A stretch of DNA of 64,000 bases from assembly GCA_963775235.1 (NCBI GenBank), contig CAVZHY010000006.1:558001-622000 (forward strand), in the 5' to 3' direction. This document shows, piece after piece, positions 28,440 to 37,093 of this stretch. The stretch's first letter is position 1. Each line of letters begins with the position of its first letter. The stretch comes from JBBDMC01 sp963775235 (GTDB lineage Bacteria > Pseudomonadota > Alphaproteobacteria > Rhizobiales > Kaistiaceae). The translations under genes and the position numbers were made by a program. The notes beneath the pieces are model-generated. The model saw only the letters and a list, made by a program, of their open reading frames with translations, was not told the DNA's origin and ran no database searches.

Positions 28440-29209
28440 GAATCGCCCTTACGCACAAGAACCCGCCCGTGGGCCGCCCAGTGGTCGGGATGAGCCCAGC
28501 ACGCGGCGAAGCGTTCTACCTCGACGGACTCGGCCGCGTCGCGGTCGCCGCCGCTTGCCTTCACCACCGCCTTGAATGCGCGCATGACCTGGGGCGTCTG
28601 CCTGCGCATCGGGTTCAGGAACGACTCGACAGCATCATCGACATCCCGGCCCAGCTCCGCGACACGATCATAGAGCCCCAACCGCACCGCGCGTTCGGCA
28701 TCCACGATATCAGCGGACGCCAGCAAATAGAGCGCCCGCGTCGCGCCGACGATCCGAACGAGATCGGGTCCACCTCCCCACGCGGTCGAAATCGCCAGGC
28801 GACCCTGTATGAAGCCGATGCGGGCGTGTGCGGCCGCGACGCGAAAGTCGCAGCCTGCCGCAAGCTCGGCCCCACCGCCGAGAGCATCACCGTTGAGGGC
28901 CGCCAAAACCGGGACAGGGAAACGGCGGACCGCGTCGATGCAATCGCGCGCGTCAAGCGCCATCTTCGTCGCCTCCTCTTCCGTTCTGACCGAGCTCAGA
29001 TCGTTGAGGTCGCCTCCCGCCGCGAAACTCTTGTCGCCGGCCCCGCGGATCACCGCCGCTATCAAGCTCATATCCTTGGCAGCGTCCGCGAATACCTCCT
29101 TCAGACTTCCCAAAAGCGCCCGGCTGAGAGCGTTACGTTTGTGCGGCCGGTTGATCACGCAAAACAGCACGCGGTCGCGCAAATCGACGAGGATCTCGCC
29201 CTGCTTCAT
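28436..29209 (-). CDS. Crotonase-fold protein (enoyl-CoA hydratase/isomerase family) lacking the usual Glu pair
   Basis: A 257-residue crotonase. The oxyanion-hole regions are present: SFAAGGDLNDL at about 62-71 and LNGDALGGGAELAAGCDF at about 105-122. The two hydratase glutamates (144 and 164 in rat enoyl-CoA hydratase) appear by eye alignment to be Gly136 and Tyr161. A normal hydratase is therefore unlikely, and decarboxylase, isomerase or thioesterase activity is possible. ATG 29209 is taken as start; a GTG nine bases upstream is the alternative. Its stop overlaps the mutase start, so the two products are tightly coupled. Methylmalonyl- and ethylmalonyl-CoA decarboxylases share this fold, which fits a mutase partner. 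Confidence 0.85.
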   Translation of the reverse strand: MKQGEILVDLRDRVLFCVINRPHKRNALSRALLGSLKEVFADAAKDMSLIAAVIRGAGDKSFAAGGDLNDLSSVRTEEEATKMALDARDCIDAVRRFPVPVLAALNGDALGGGAELAAGCDFRVAAAHARIGFIQGRLAISTAWGGGPDLVRIVGATRALYLLASADIVDAERAVRLGLYDRVAELGRDVDDAVESFLNPMRRQTPQVMRAFKAVVKASGGDRDAAESVEVERFAACWAHPDHWAAHGRVLVRKGDS

Positions 29210-29365
29210 TCTTCCCACCGATGAATGATTATTTTCTATGTTGAAATCGGGCCTGTCAACGACCGCCCCTCTCCCGGCGGCGGAACGACGGGGCGATCGG
29301 CGCGGATATGCCGGTGACGACCGTCAGCAAGCTGGCGCCGTCATCGACGAGAGCGCTCTCGTCGA

Positions 29366-30194
29366 TCAGTACCGACCGGTTGCCTCGACCACCCGACGAC
29401 CGGGGGCCCTTACCTCAAGGTCCACTGCACCGTTGTTTGGCTCGGCGCGGACCAGCAGGGTCTCCCCACAAAACGCGGGCGAGATCGCACGAAAGGAAAA
29501 CGACCTCAGTCGGTTCGAGCCAAGCTCCGCGGCGCAGAGGTCCAGAAGCAGCGTTGCCATCAACGGCCCGTGCACGACCAAGGCAGGGTAGCCCTCGATC
29601 TCCGTCGCGTAAGGCTGATCGTAGTGGATGCGGTGACCGTTAAAGGTCAGAGCCGAGTAGCGGAAGAGCAGCACGGGGTCGGTCTGCACGCTCCGTTGCC
29701 ATGTGGCCGGCGTAGGCTCCGGACTCGCCGCCGGGCCGTGGCGGGCCCGCACCTTGCGTGGCACGATACACAATGGTCTGTCGCTCGTGCACGAGGTCAT
29801 TGCCCGAACCGCGATAAACGTGTTCCACCTCAACGAAAACGAGCGGGCCGCTCTTGCCGTGCTTTTCGCTGACGGCGGCAACGGTCGAACGCCGTTCTAC
29901 GGTCGTGCCCACTTCGATCGGTGACAGAAACTGGATCGCGCTTCCGGCCCACATCCTTCGCGCGCCCTCGATCAGCGGCAGGAAATCGCCGAGGACGGGA
30001 TGTCCGTCGACCCCGATCTCGGATCGACGCACCGTGGGCGGCGCCAACAGAAAATGAATGCCTTGCGGCGCGAGGCTGTCACCAGGTGGCGAAAAACCGT
30101 CGACCGTGGCGCCCAATCGAGCAACCATGGCCTCGGTCACCGTTTCCCGGCCCACTTGCTCTCGTCCTACCCACGACTGAATATCGTTCGCCAT
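29366..30194 (-). pseudogene. HTD2/FAS1-like 3-hydroxyacyl-CoA dehydratase (mesaconyl-C4-CoA hydratase type), frameshifted
   Basis: A two-part hot-dog protein of about 275 residues. The N-terminal part (from ATG 30194) has WVGREQVGRETVTEAMVARLGATVD, GIHFLLAPP and RMWAGSAIQFLSPIEVGTTVERRSTVAAV. The C-terminal part, one frame over, has VLLFRYSALTFNGHRIHYDQPYA and GYPALVVHGPLMATLLLDL, the catalytic HGPL block. The frame changes somewhere near 29730 in a Pro/Gly-rich linker where the exact point cannot be fixed. Members hydrate mesaconyl-type CoA esters in the 3-hydroxypropionate cycle or in other acyl-CoA pathways. Its start is 3 bases after the CoA-transferase stop; this hydratase plus class III CoA-transferase pairing recalls the meh/mct pair of Chloroflexus. 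Confidence 0.78.
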
Positions 30195-30197
30195 GGC

Positions 30198-31325
30198 TCA
30201 GGGCTCGAATTCGGCACGAACCGATTGCGTATGGGCCCCAAGGTCCGGCACCGCTTTTCCCCATCTGCTTTCGCCGTCGAAGAGCGCTCCCGGAGCCGGA
30301 TAGGCGATCCTGGCGTTTCCCAATTCGACCGCTACGCGCCGCAAGTGGGGGTGCGCCGCAAGACCCGCCAGATCGTTCACCTCGGCGAAGGCGATGTCGG
30401 CTTGTGTGAGCCGCTCGATCAAACTTGATCGTGTTTGAGAAGCAAACGCTTCAGCTACTCTGGCGTCCGTGAGGGCGCGGTTTGCGACGCGGGCAACCAT
30501 CGTTGAAAAACGCGGGTCATCAGGCAACGATGCATCACCCAGGACCTCGACACACAGACGGCGCCACTCGCGCTCGCTCTGGATTGAGATCAACAGCGCT
30601 TTGCCGTCCTGAGTCATGAACATTCCGTAAGGAGCAATCGATGGATGGGCCAGGCCCAAACGGCGCGGGGGGTTGCCCGCCTCTGCGTTGAGCAGCGGTA
30701 CTGTCATCCAATCGGCCATGACATCGAACATCGAAATGCTGATTTCGGCGCCCTCGCCCGTGCGCGAGCGCGCAATGAGCGTTTCGAGAATCGACGCGTG
30801 AGCGGTAGCACCCGTCGCGATGTCGACAATCGAGATGCCGACCCGGGACGGTCCGTCCGGCCCTCCCGTTACCGACGCAAGTCCGACGTCAGCCTGGACG
30901 AGAAGGTCATACGCTTTGCGGTCAGCCATCGGACCGCTGTCCCCGTAGCCGCTGATCGAGCAACAGATCAACGACGGATAATCGCGCCGCAACTCCCTCA
31001 CCGGGAAGCCCATGCGTGCAAGGGCACCGACCTTCAAATTCTGCACCAACACGTCGGCCTTGGCGATCATCGCATGCAGAAGCCTTCTGTCAGCTTCCCG
31101 GGAGAGATCGAGCACGACCAATTCCTTGCCCCGGTTGAGCCACGCGAAATATGAACTGGTCCCATTGGCCGCGCGATCGTAGTACCGGGCAAAATCGCCC
31201 TCCGGACGCTCAATCTTGATTACGCGCGCTCCGGCGTCGGCCAGGCGCGAGGTGCAAAAAGGCGCCGCGACCGCCTGCTCAACGGCCACCACGAGAAGCC
31301 CGTCTAATGGGAGGACGGAGGCCAA
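30198..31325 (-). CDS. Class III CoA-transferase (CaiB/BaiF family)
   Basis: A 375-residue class III CoA-transferase and the first gene of the minus-strand acyl-CoA operon. Marks are LDGLLVVAVEQAVAAPFCTSRLADAGARVIKIERPEGDFARYYD, LICCSISGYGDSGPMADRKAYDLLVQADVGL and SIVDIATGATAHASILETL with the putative catalytic Asp. The only plausible start is TTG at 31325, with no strong ribosome site, which suggests low expression or a mis-set start. It overlaps no neighbour upstream; the divergent MmgE/PrpD gene starts 105 bases away. Together with the HTD2 hydratase it could shift CoA within a mesaconyl-like dicarboxylate; this is inference. Confidence 0.85.
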   Translation of the reverse strand: MASVLPLDGLLVVAVEQAVAAPFCTSRLADAGARVIKIERPEGDFARYYDRAANGTSSYFAWLNRGKELVVLDLSREADRRLLHAMIAKADVLVQNLKVGALARMGFPVRELRRDYPSLICCSISGYGDSGPMADRKAYDLLVQADVGLASVTGGPDGPSRVGISIVDIATGATAHASILETLIARSRTGEGAEISISMFDVMADWMTVPLLNAEAGNPPRRLGLAHPSIAPYGMFMTQDGKALLISIQSEREWRRLCVEVLGDASLPDDPRFSTMVARVANRALTDARVAEAFASQTRSSLIERLTQADIAFAEVNDLAGLAAHPHLRRVAVELGNARIAYPAPGALFDGESRWGKAVPDLGAHTQSVRAEFEP

Positions 31326-31401
31326 TTACCAGCGTCCGGCGGGGTCAAGGTCATTTGCCATGGCGCATGCTTACCGTATCGGAGGAAATCATCCTAGAAT
31401 G

Positions 31402-31420
31402 CCGAGAATTCGGCTCTCGG
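31402..31420. promoter_or_regulatory. Inverted repeat between the divergent CoA-transferase and MmgE/PrpD genes
   Basis: CCGAGA and TCTCGG form a perfect 6-base inverted repeat over a 7-base spacer. An overlapping GCCGA/TCGGC hairpin shares the same bases. It ends 10 bases before the MmgE/PrpD ATG and next to its GGGAGAGG ribosome site, so it could be an operator or a structure affecting translation. No regulator gene is adjacent. Confidence 0.35.
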
Positions 31421-31430
31421 GAGAGGCAAT

Positions 31431-32766
31431 ATGAGCCTGACAAGCGATCTGGTCCGTCTGATCCGTCGCAAGCCGATCGAGGAGGAAGACCTCCAAAGCG
31501 CTGCGCTGTTTGTGCTGGACACACTGGCCTGTGCGTTCGGCGCGATTGAGACCGAACCGGCAAGGATGCTTCAACGGGTGGCTCCGGTGACCCAGGTCGA
31601 TGTGGGCAGACGGGCGTTCTTTGTCGGCGGAATCTCGCACATACTGGAACTTGACGACCTGCATCGTGGTTCGGTCACCCATCCGGGCTGCGTCGTCGTT
31701 CCGGCCGCATGGGCCGTTTCGGATGCAAACGACCTCGGAGGGCGCGCTTTCCTGGCGGCGGTTCTCGCCGGGTATGAGGCATGCACCCGCGTCGGAATGT
31801 CGGTCGGCAAAGAGCATTACCGGATTTGGCACAACACCAGCACCTGCGGGCCTTTTGGCTCGGCCATGGCCGTCGCCAATCTCATCAATCTCACCGACGA
31901 GGCGTGTGTCTGGGCGCTTGGCAATGCCGGACAACAGGCGTGCGGATTATGGGAATTTCTTTCTGCCGGAGCCATGAGCAAGCACCTGCATACCGCGCGG
32001 GGCGCCGAGTTCGGGCGTTTTGGCTGCCCTTCTGGCCAAAGAGGGCTTCACCGGACCAGCAACGATCCTGGAGGGCGAGAAAGGATTCTACAGGGCACTT
32101 TGTCCTGACCCGATGCCTGAAGCCTTGCTGGCCGAGCCCGACGGTCCATGGGAGCTGAGGCGGACCTCGATCAAGCCATGGCCCTGCTGTCGCCACACCC
32201 ACCCGACGATCGACGCCGGCATCGAACTGCACGCCGAAATCGCGGGCCGCCGGATTGCCGAGGTCGAGGTGGCAACGTACCGTGCAGCGCTTGACCTCTG
32301 CGATCGCCCCATGCCGGACGACGGTTACGGGGCCAAATTTTCCCTGCAGCATACTGTCGCCGCCGCGCTCGCCGATGGCAAAGTCGACCAAGCGGCTTTC
32401 TCAAAGGAAGCGCGTTCGCGGTTGGCCGACACCCGCGCCAAAGTTCGCGTATCGGTCTCGCCGGAGGTCGATCGGGCCTACCCGGAGGCCTGGGGCGCGG
32501 CCGTCAGCGTCCGCACCGCGGACGGCCATCTGCTTCACGCCCGCCGTGTCCATTGCAAGGGCGACCCGGAAAATCCCGTCTCCGAAGCGGATCTCATAGC
32601 CAAGGCACACGACCTCCTGGCGTCCGGCGGACTTGGCCGGGCCGCGGCCGACAGACTGATCGACGCCGTCCTTGGCCTGACGGGCGATACCCGCGTCCGT
32701 GACCTCGCTCTCTTCTCTGGCCCCGGTCGGATGGTACCAGCCGGCCTGACCGCGCTGCGTGCCTGA
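31431..32766 (+). pseudogene. MmgE/PrpD family protein (2-methylcitrate dehydratase/itaconate decarboxylase fold), frameshifted
   Basis: A protein of about 444 residues. The N-terminal helical domain has LALFVLDTLACAFGA-like and GGISHILELDDLHRGSVTHPGCVVVPAAWAVSD, the conserved DD...HPG active-site region. The frame breaks near 32015: removing one T from a TTTT run gives the standard AEFGRLAALLAKEGFTGP. The C-terminal part has ILEGEKGFYRAL, SIKPWPCCRHTHPTIDA and GAKFSLQHTVAAAL, all family marks. Relatives dehydrate 2-methylcitrate or decarboxylate aconitate. It is divergent from the CoA-ester operon and is followed by an acyl-CoA dehydrogenase on the same strand. A pathway role in branched dicarboxylate chemistry is likely but unproven. 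Confidence 0.83.
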
Positions 32767-32835
32767 CGCGGCATCGGGCCGCTCTAAACCACGAATTCGG
32801 CTTCACCCTCGCAACGATCGCCCTACCCCGCGCCC

Positions 32836-33990
32836 ATGGAAGACATCGATCACGCCGACATACGCGACGCTGTCCGGAAACTCTGCGCGCGTTTTCCCGA
32901 CGAGTATTGGCGCAAGCTAGATCGCGACAGAGCGTACCCGCAGGAGTTCGTCACAGCACTGACCGAATCGGGCTACCTCGCGATCCTGATTCCCGAGGAG
33001 TACGGGGGAAGCGGGCTTGGCCTGTCCGCCGCGGCGGCCGTGTTGGAGGAGATTCACCGCTCCGGCGGCAACGGCGCCGCCTGCCATGCTCAGATGTATG
33101 TCATGGGAACGCTGCTCCGGCACGGCAGCGAGGCGCAAAAGCGGAAGTATTTGCCGCGAGTTGCGTCGGGTGCGCTGAGGTTGCAGGCCTTCGGCGTCAC
33201 CGAGCCCACGAGCGGCACCGATACGGCTTCGCTCCGAACGACGGCAGCGCGCGATGGCGATCACTTCATCGTCAATGGCCAGAAGATCTGGACAAGCCGT
33301 GCTGAGTATTCGGACCTGATGCTGCTCCTGGCGCGCACAACGCCGGCAGACCAGGTCGCCAAACGAACCGACGGGCTGTCGGTTTTCGTCCTCGACATGC
33401 AGGAAGCCAAAAAGGCTGGCCTTTCGATCCGACCCATCCGCACGATGATGAATCACGCCACCACGGAGGTCTTTTTCGACAACGTTCGCATCCCGGTAGA
33501 GAATTTGATCGGGGAAGAAAACAAGGGGTTCCGATACATTCTTTCGGGCATGAACGCCGAGCGCATCCTGATCGCCGCCGAATGCATCGGCGACGCCAAA
33601 TGGCTGATTTCAAAGTCGACCGCGTACGCGAGCGAAAGAGTGGTGTTCGGGGCGCCCATCGGCCGCAACCAGGGTGTTCAGTTCCCCATCGCCCGCGCCT
33701 ACGCCAACATGCGGGCAGCGGAGCTGATGATGCGGGATGCCGCCAACCGCTACGAGCAGGGCCTCGAATGCGGCGCCGAAGCAAACATGGCGAAGCTGCT
33801 GGCCGCTGACGCTTCCAACGAAGCCGCCAACGTTTGCATACAGACGCACGGCGGCTTCGGCTTTGCAGAGGAATATGACATCGAGCGCAAGTTCCGAGAA
33901 ACCCGCCTCTATCAGGTCGCGCCGATCTCGACCAACCTTATCCTCTCATACCTCGCCGAGCATGTGCTTGGCATGCCGCGTTCGTACTAG
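32836..33990 (+). CDS. Acyl-CoA dehydrogenase family protein
   Basis: A 384-residue acyl-CoA dehydrogenase. It has ESGYLAILIPEEYGGSGLGLSAAAAVLEEIHRSGGN, FGVTEPTSGTDTASLRTTA, NGQKIWTSRAEYSDLMLLLARTTP and NVCIQTHGGFGFAEEYDIERKFRETRLYQVAPISTNLILSYLAE. The usual catalytic Glu of the C-terminal YEGT motif is replaced: the segment reads VAPIST. The base must therefore come from elsewhere or the reaction differs. It lies 69 bases after the MmgE/PrpD stop, probably in the same transcript. Oxidation of a CoA ester from the divergent operon is a fair guess; the substrate cannot be read. Confidence 0.88.
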   Translation: MEDIDHADIRDAVRKLCARFPDEYWRKLDRDRAYPQEFVTALTESGYLAILIPEEYGGSGLGLSAAAAVLEEIHRSGGNGAACHAQMYVMGTLLRHGSEAQKRKYLPRVASGALRLQAFGVTEPTSGTDTASLRTTAARDGDHFIVNGQKIWTSRAEYSDLMLLLARTTPADQVAKRTDGLSVFVLDMQEAKKAGLSIRPIRTMMNHATTEVFFDNVRIPVENLIGEENKGFRYILSGMNAERILIAAECIGDAKWLISKSTAYASERVVFGAPIGRNQGVQFPIARAYANMRAAELMMRDAANRYEQGLECGAEANMAKLLAADASNEAANVCIQTHGGFGFAEEYDIERKFRETRLYQVAPISTNLILSYLAEHVLGMPRSY

Positions 33991-34072
33991 CGCGTGTTCG
34001 CTCGTCCCGCGCGGCCGTCGAATCCGGCATGCGAGGCGGTCGGAGCCGGGAGCCGGCATGATGCCCGGGATT

Positions 34073-34972
34073 TCAGCGCTTGCCCCACTTCCGCTTCTCG
34101 ACCGTCTCTTCTTCGACTTCGTAGTACTCTTCCAGTCCGATCAGGTCCTCGATTGCATGGCGGGTGGTACGGCATTCCTCGGCCGACATAACCGCCACGT
34201 CGCCGGTTTGGGCAAGCTCGGTCAGAGCGCGCTTCGTGAAGTTGAATGCCACGAGCAACGTCGTCACCGCCTCGATGCAGGCGCGATAGCCCAACTCGGC
34301 GAGCACCTTGGTGCTCGGTAGCGGGCGCTGGTCCCGGTTGCCGCGGCTGAGGACATAGACCAGCGGCACCTTGCACAATTTCGGCGCTCTCGCCATCTCG
34401 TCGTCGTTGCGCGGGAAGACCAAGCCCATGTCCGCCCCTTCGTCGGCGGCGGCATTGACGCGCTCCACCGCTGCCTCCAGCCCCTCGAAGCGACAGGCAT
34501 CCGAACGCGCGATGATGACGAAGTCCTTGTCAACGCGATCGCGTTCCCGGCACGCGTAGCGAATCTTGGCGACAAACTCGTCGACCGGCACGGTGTGGGC
34601 GACGTATTTGTGATAGTGCGCCCGCTTTGGGTAGAGCTGATCTTCGATGTGGATGCCGGCGACGCCGGCATGGATGAATTCACGCACCGAGCGCATGGTA
34701 TGCAGCGGTTCTCCAAATCCGGCGCCGCCATCGGCCACGACAGGTATGTCAACAGCGTCGGCGATCGCCCCTGCGGTGCGCACCTGCTCGTCCATCGTCA
34801 GCAACGGCTCGGTCGTCGCCAGGCTTCCGCCGGTGACAAATCCGCCGTTGTAAACAACCTTGAAACCGGTGCCTTGGACCAGCCTGCCGCCCAGCGGGTC
34901 ATATGCCGAAGGCATCATCGTGAATGCTTCCGTCTTGATAAGGCGGCGTAGCTGAGTAGTCGCGCGTTCCAT
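34073..34972 (-). CDS. Isocitrate lyase/PEP mutase superfamily protein
   Basis: A 299-residue TIM-barrel protein. ATG 34972 has AAGGAG six bases upstream, better than the TTG at 34978. AYDPLGGRLVQGTGFKVVYNGGFVTGGS opens the barrel, VVADGGAGFGEPLHTMRSVREF holds the metal-site Asp, and GIHIEDQLYPKRAHYHKYV matches the loop that in methylisocitrate lyase reads KRCGH. The catalytic Cys is Ala here (about residue 118), and the second metal Asp of the DADTG motif is Gly. It is therefore not a typical lyase. The family includes oxaloacetate decarboxylases, dimethylmalate lyase and phosphonopyruvate hydrolase. It is the last gene of the minus-strand importer operon, 27 bases after the ketopantoate-reductase-like gene. 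Confidence 0.83.
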   Translation of the reverse strand: MERATTQLRRLIKTEAFTMMPSAYDPLGGRLVQGTGFKVVYNGGFVTGGSLATTEPLLTMDEQVRTAGAIADAVDIPVVADGGAGFGEPLHTMRSVREFIHAGVAGIHIEDQLYPKRAHYHKYVAHTVPVDEFVAKIRYACRERDRVDKDFVIIARSDACRFEGLEAAVERVNAAADEGADMGLVFPRNDDEMARAPKLCKVPLVYVLSRGNRDQRPLPSTKVLAELGYRACIEAVTTLLVAFNFTKRALTELAQTGDVAVMSAEECRTTRHAIEDLIGLEEYYEVEEETVEKRKWGKR

Positions 34973-34999
34973 GAACAACTCCTTGTGCCGAAGCCGGGA

Positions 35000-35935
35000 T
35001 CAAGCGGCGTCGCGCTGTAGAAAAAGCGTCTCTCTTGCCTTCAGCAGCCCGACGACCGTGCGATTGATCGGTGCGGCGATGCGAAGACGCACCGCACGTG
35101 GCGGGATGGCTCCATTGATCACATCAATTTCGGCCGGCCGGCCAGCCAGGTGGTCGAGCAGCATCGAGGGTCTGGCGTTCGGGATCGTTCGCCCGAATGC
35201 GGCGACGTGAGCGTCAACATCGTCGAAGTCGACGTTGATGCCGAGCGCAGTGGCGACGGCGAAGGCCTCACGCGCGCAGCCCCGCGCCACGTCCCAGGCG
35301 GGCGGCGTCGCCATCACCCCGCCGATCGTCAGTCCCGTCAGTGCGCAAGTCCCGCTGAAGCAGACGTTGCAGATGAGCTTCTCCCAAACCATCGCTTCGG
35401 CGTCGTCGAAGACGCGCACGCGAAAGCCAGCCGCCGACCAAACCTCGGCGGCGGCGCGGAGCTCGGGGCTTGGCAGCCCGGCTTGCTCCCCGAATCGCAC
35501 CAGTTCCCAGCCATTGTGATGAACCCGTCCGGGTGCCCTGATCGATGCGCCGAAGCCGCCGGCAACGCCGACCGCAACATGAGCACCAGGCATGACGGCT
35601 GCGACCCGTTCGACGCTGCCAAGGCCGTTCTGGATGGCAAGGACCACCGTCGTCCGGCCGAGCATCGGTGCTGCTGACCTGGCTGCGGCCTCGACTTGCA
35701 TGGCCTTGGTCGCAATCACGACCATATCACATGGCCCGACCTCGCTCGCGTCGAGCGTCGCCGCAACGCGAACAACGCGCTCGCCGCTCGCGCCACTCAC
35801 CTCCAGGCCATTCGCGTTGATGGCCGCGATGTGCGCAGCGTCGACGTCGACGGCCCATACCTCGTTACCCGCCGCGGCGAGGAGACCGGCATAGACGGAA
35901 CCCATGGCGCCGCAGCCAACAACCGCGATTTTCAT
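35000..35935 (-). CDS. Ketopantoate reductase (PanE/ApbA) family protein
   Basis: A 311-residue NADPH-dependent 2-ketoacid reductase. The N-terminus has the Rossmann loop GCGAMGSVYAGLL. KAMQVEAA near residue 75 and IQNGLGSVE near residue 100 are family marks, and VWEKLICNVCFSGTCALTGLTIG carries the conserved Lys of the active site. RPSMLLDHLAGRPAEIDVINGAI is the ketopantoate-reductase C-terminal signature. It sits between the importer's binding protein and the isocitrate-lyase-like gene, so it may reduce or oxidise a 2-oxo/2-hydroxy acid from the imported compound rather than make pantoate. No panB or panC is nearby. Confidence 0.88.
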   Translation of the reverse strand: MKIAVVGCGAMGSVYAGLLAAAGNEVWAVDVDAAHIAAINANGLEVSGASGERVVRVAATLDASEVGPCDMVVIATKAMQVEAAARSAAPMLGRTTVVLAIQNGLGSVERVAAVMPGAHVAVGVAGGFGASIRAPGRVHHNGWELVRFGEQAGLPSPELRAAAEVWSAAGFRVRVFDDAEAMVWEKLICNVCFSGTCALTGLTIGGVMATPPAWDVARGCAREAFAVATALGINVDFDDVDAHVAAFGRTIPNARPSMLLDHLAGRPAEIDVINGAIPPRAVRLRIAAPINRTVVGLLKARETLFLQRDAA

Positions 35936-36023
35936 GGTCCTCGCGTTCCCTCCGGCAGCGGTGCGTGAATATGCATTGCGCGCCCGGCGGACGCGTGCGA
36001 CGCACGCCGGGCGCTCCCCTCGA

Positions 36024-37058
36024 CTATTGACCGGACAGAATTTTGATCAATTCCGCTGTCCAATCGTCGCGCTTGGCGTCCATCTCGGCAGGATCCCAGA
36101 CCTGGTATTTCACCTTGGAAAGGTCGGTGCCTTCGATGCTCGTGAAGTCCTTGCGCATGGAGAAATGGCCCTGCTGGGCGATGACCTTCTGCCCCTCAAG
36201 GCTGGAAGCCCAATCCATGAACAATTTGGCGCCGGCGGGATTCGGCCCGCCTTTGGTTATGGCCATGTCGGCCGCAATCAGCGCGCCGCCCTCGGACGGG
36301 AAGGATTCTCCAACCGGGCCGCCCTTGCCCCCCGGGAAATCTCCATCTTGTCGGACCAGAATTGAGAGATCGACGGCGACTTGACGTTCACCCGAGAGAA
36401 GCTGGTTTTCCGCGGTGCCGTGGCTCTGGGTCAGCATCGGCTCATTGGCGCGGACTTTCTCGAACCAGTCCTTGCCGAATTCCTTGTAGATCGTGAAGAC
36501 GAAATAGTAGTTGCCGCCGCCGACCTTGGGATCGGGGATGCTCAGCTTGCCCTTCCACTTCGGGTCCAGCAGATCGGCCCAGCTGGTTGGAATATCCGCC
36601 CCTTTGACCAAGTCCGTGTTGTAGCCGATGTACTGGAAATAGGCGAGCGCCGTGAAGTAACTGCAATCGTCGGCGGCTGAACCGGGCTTGAAGTCCTTGT
36701 AGTTGTCGCTGCAGTAGGGAGTCACCTTCTTGTCGCGATCGAAGCCAAGAAACAAGCCAGGATCGGCCATGAACATGACGTCGCCGGAGACTTTGCCGGC
36801 GCGCAGTTCCTGGTCGTACAGGGCTGCCTGCTGGCCGGTCTGGACGCGCACGATCTTCACCGTCAGGCCGTCGCCCCCGTACTTCTTATTGAACGCGTCC
36901 GCCATCCGGTTGTTGAGCGATTCAAAGAGGGCGCTCTGAACCAGAATCTGCCCGCCGGCGGCCTTTGCCTCCTTGACGAGGTCTTCGTCGGCCGCCAGAG
37001 CCGGCCCACCGGCCAGGATCAGCGCGGCGGCTATTCCCATCAGTCCGTATCGGGTCAT
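36024..37058 (-). CDS. Periplasmic ABC substrate-binding protein, iron/spermidine type
   Basis: A 344-residue secreted binding protein. ATG 37058 has GGGAGG seven bases upstream and gives a clear signal peptide ending at PALA-A (about residue 22). The mature part has DLLDPKWKGKLSIPDPKVG and KLFMDWASSLEGQKV, typical of FbpA-like proteins. It belongs to the adjacent ATPase (37094) and permease (38195), making a complete importer. The neighbours (aldolase-like, ketopantoate-reductase-like, isocitrate-lyase-like) argue that the cargo is an organic acid or phosphonate rather than iron. Confidence 0.88.
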   Translation of the reverse strand: MTRYGLMGIAAALILAGGPALAADEDLVKEAKAAGGQILVQSALFESLNNRMADAFNKKYGGDGLTVKIVRVQTGQQAALYDQELRAGKVSGDVMFMADPGLFLGFDRDKKVTPYCSDNYKDFKPGSAADDCSYFTALAYFQYIGYNTDLVKGADIPTSWADLLDPKWKGKLSIPDPKVGGGNYYFVFTIYKEFGKDWFEKVRANEPMLTQSHGTAENQLLSGERQVAVDLSILVRQDGDFPGGKGGPVGESFPSEGGALIAADMAITKGGPNPAGAKLFMDWASSLEGQKVIAQQGHFSMRKDFTSIEGTDLSKVKYQVWDPAEMDAKRDDWTAELIKILSGQ

Positions 37059-37093
37059 CAGTCTTCCTCCCTTGGGTTGATTGAACAAGCCGT

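Noticed and set aside
26358..31430. A cobalamin riboswitch upstream of the mutase operon
   Set aside because: The 105-base region before the first gene and the gap 29210-29365 lack a recognisable B12 box, so no riboswitch is called.
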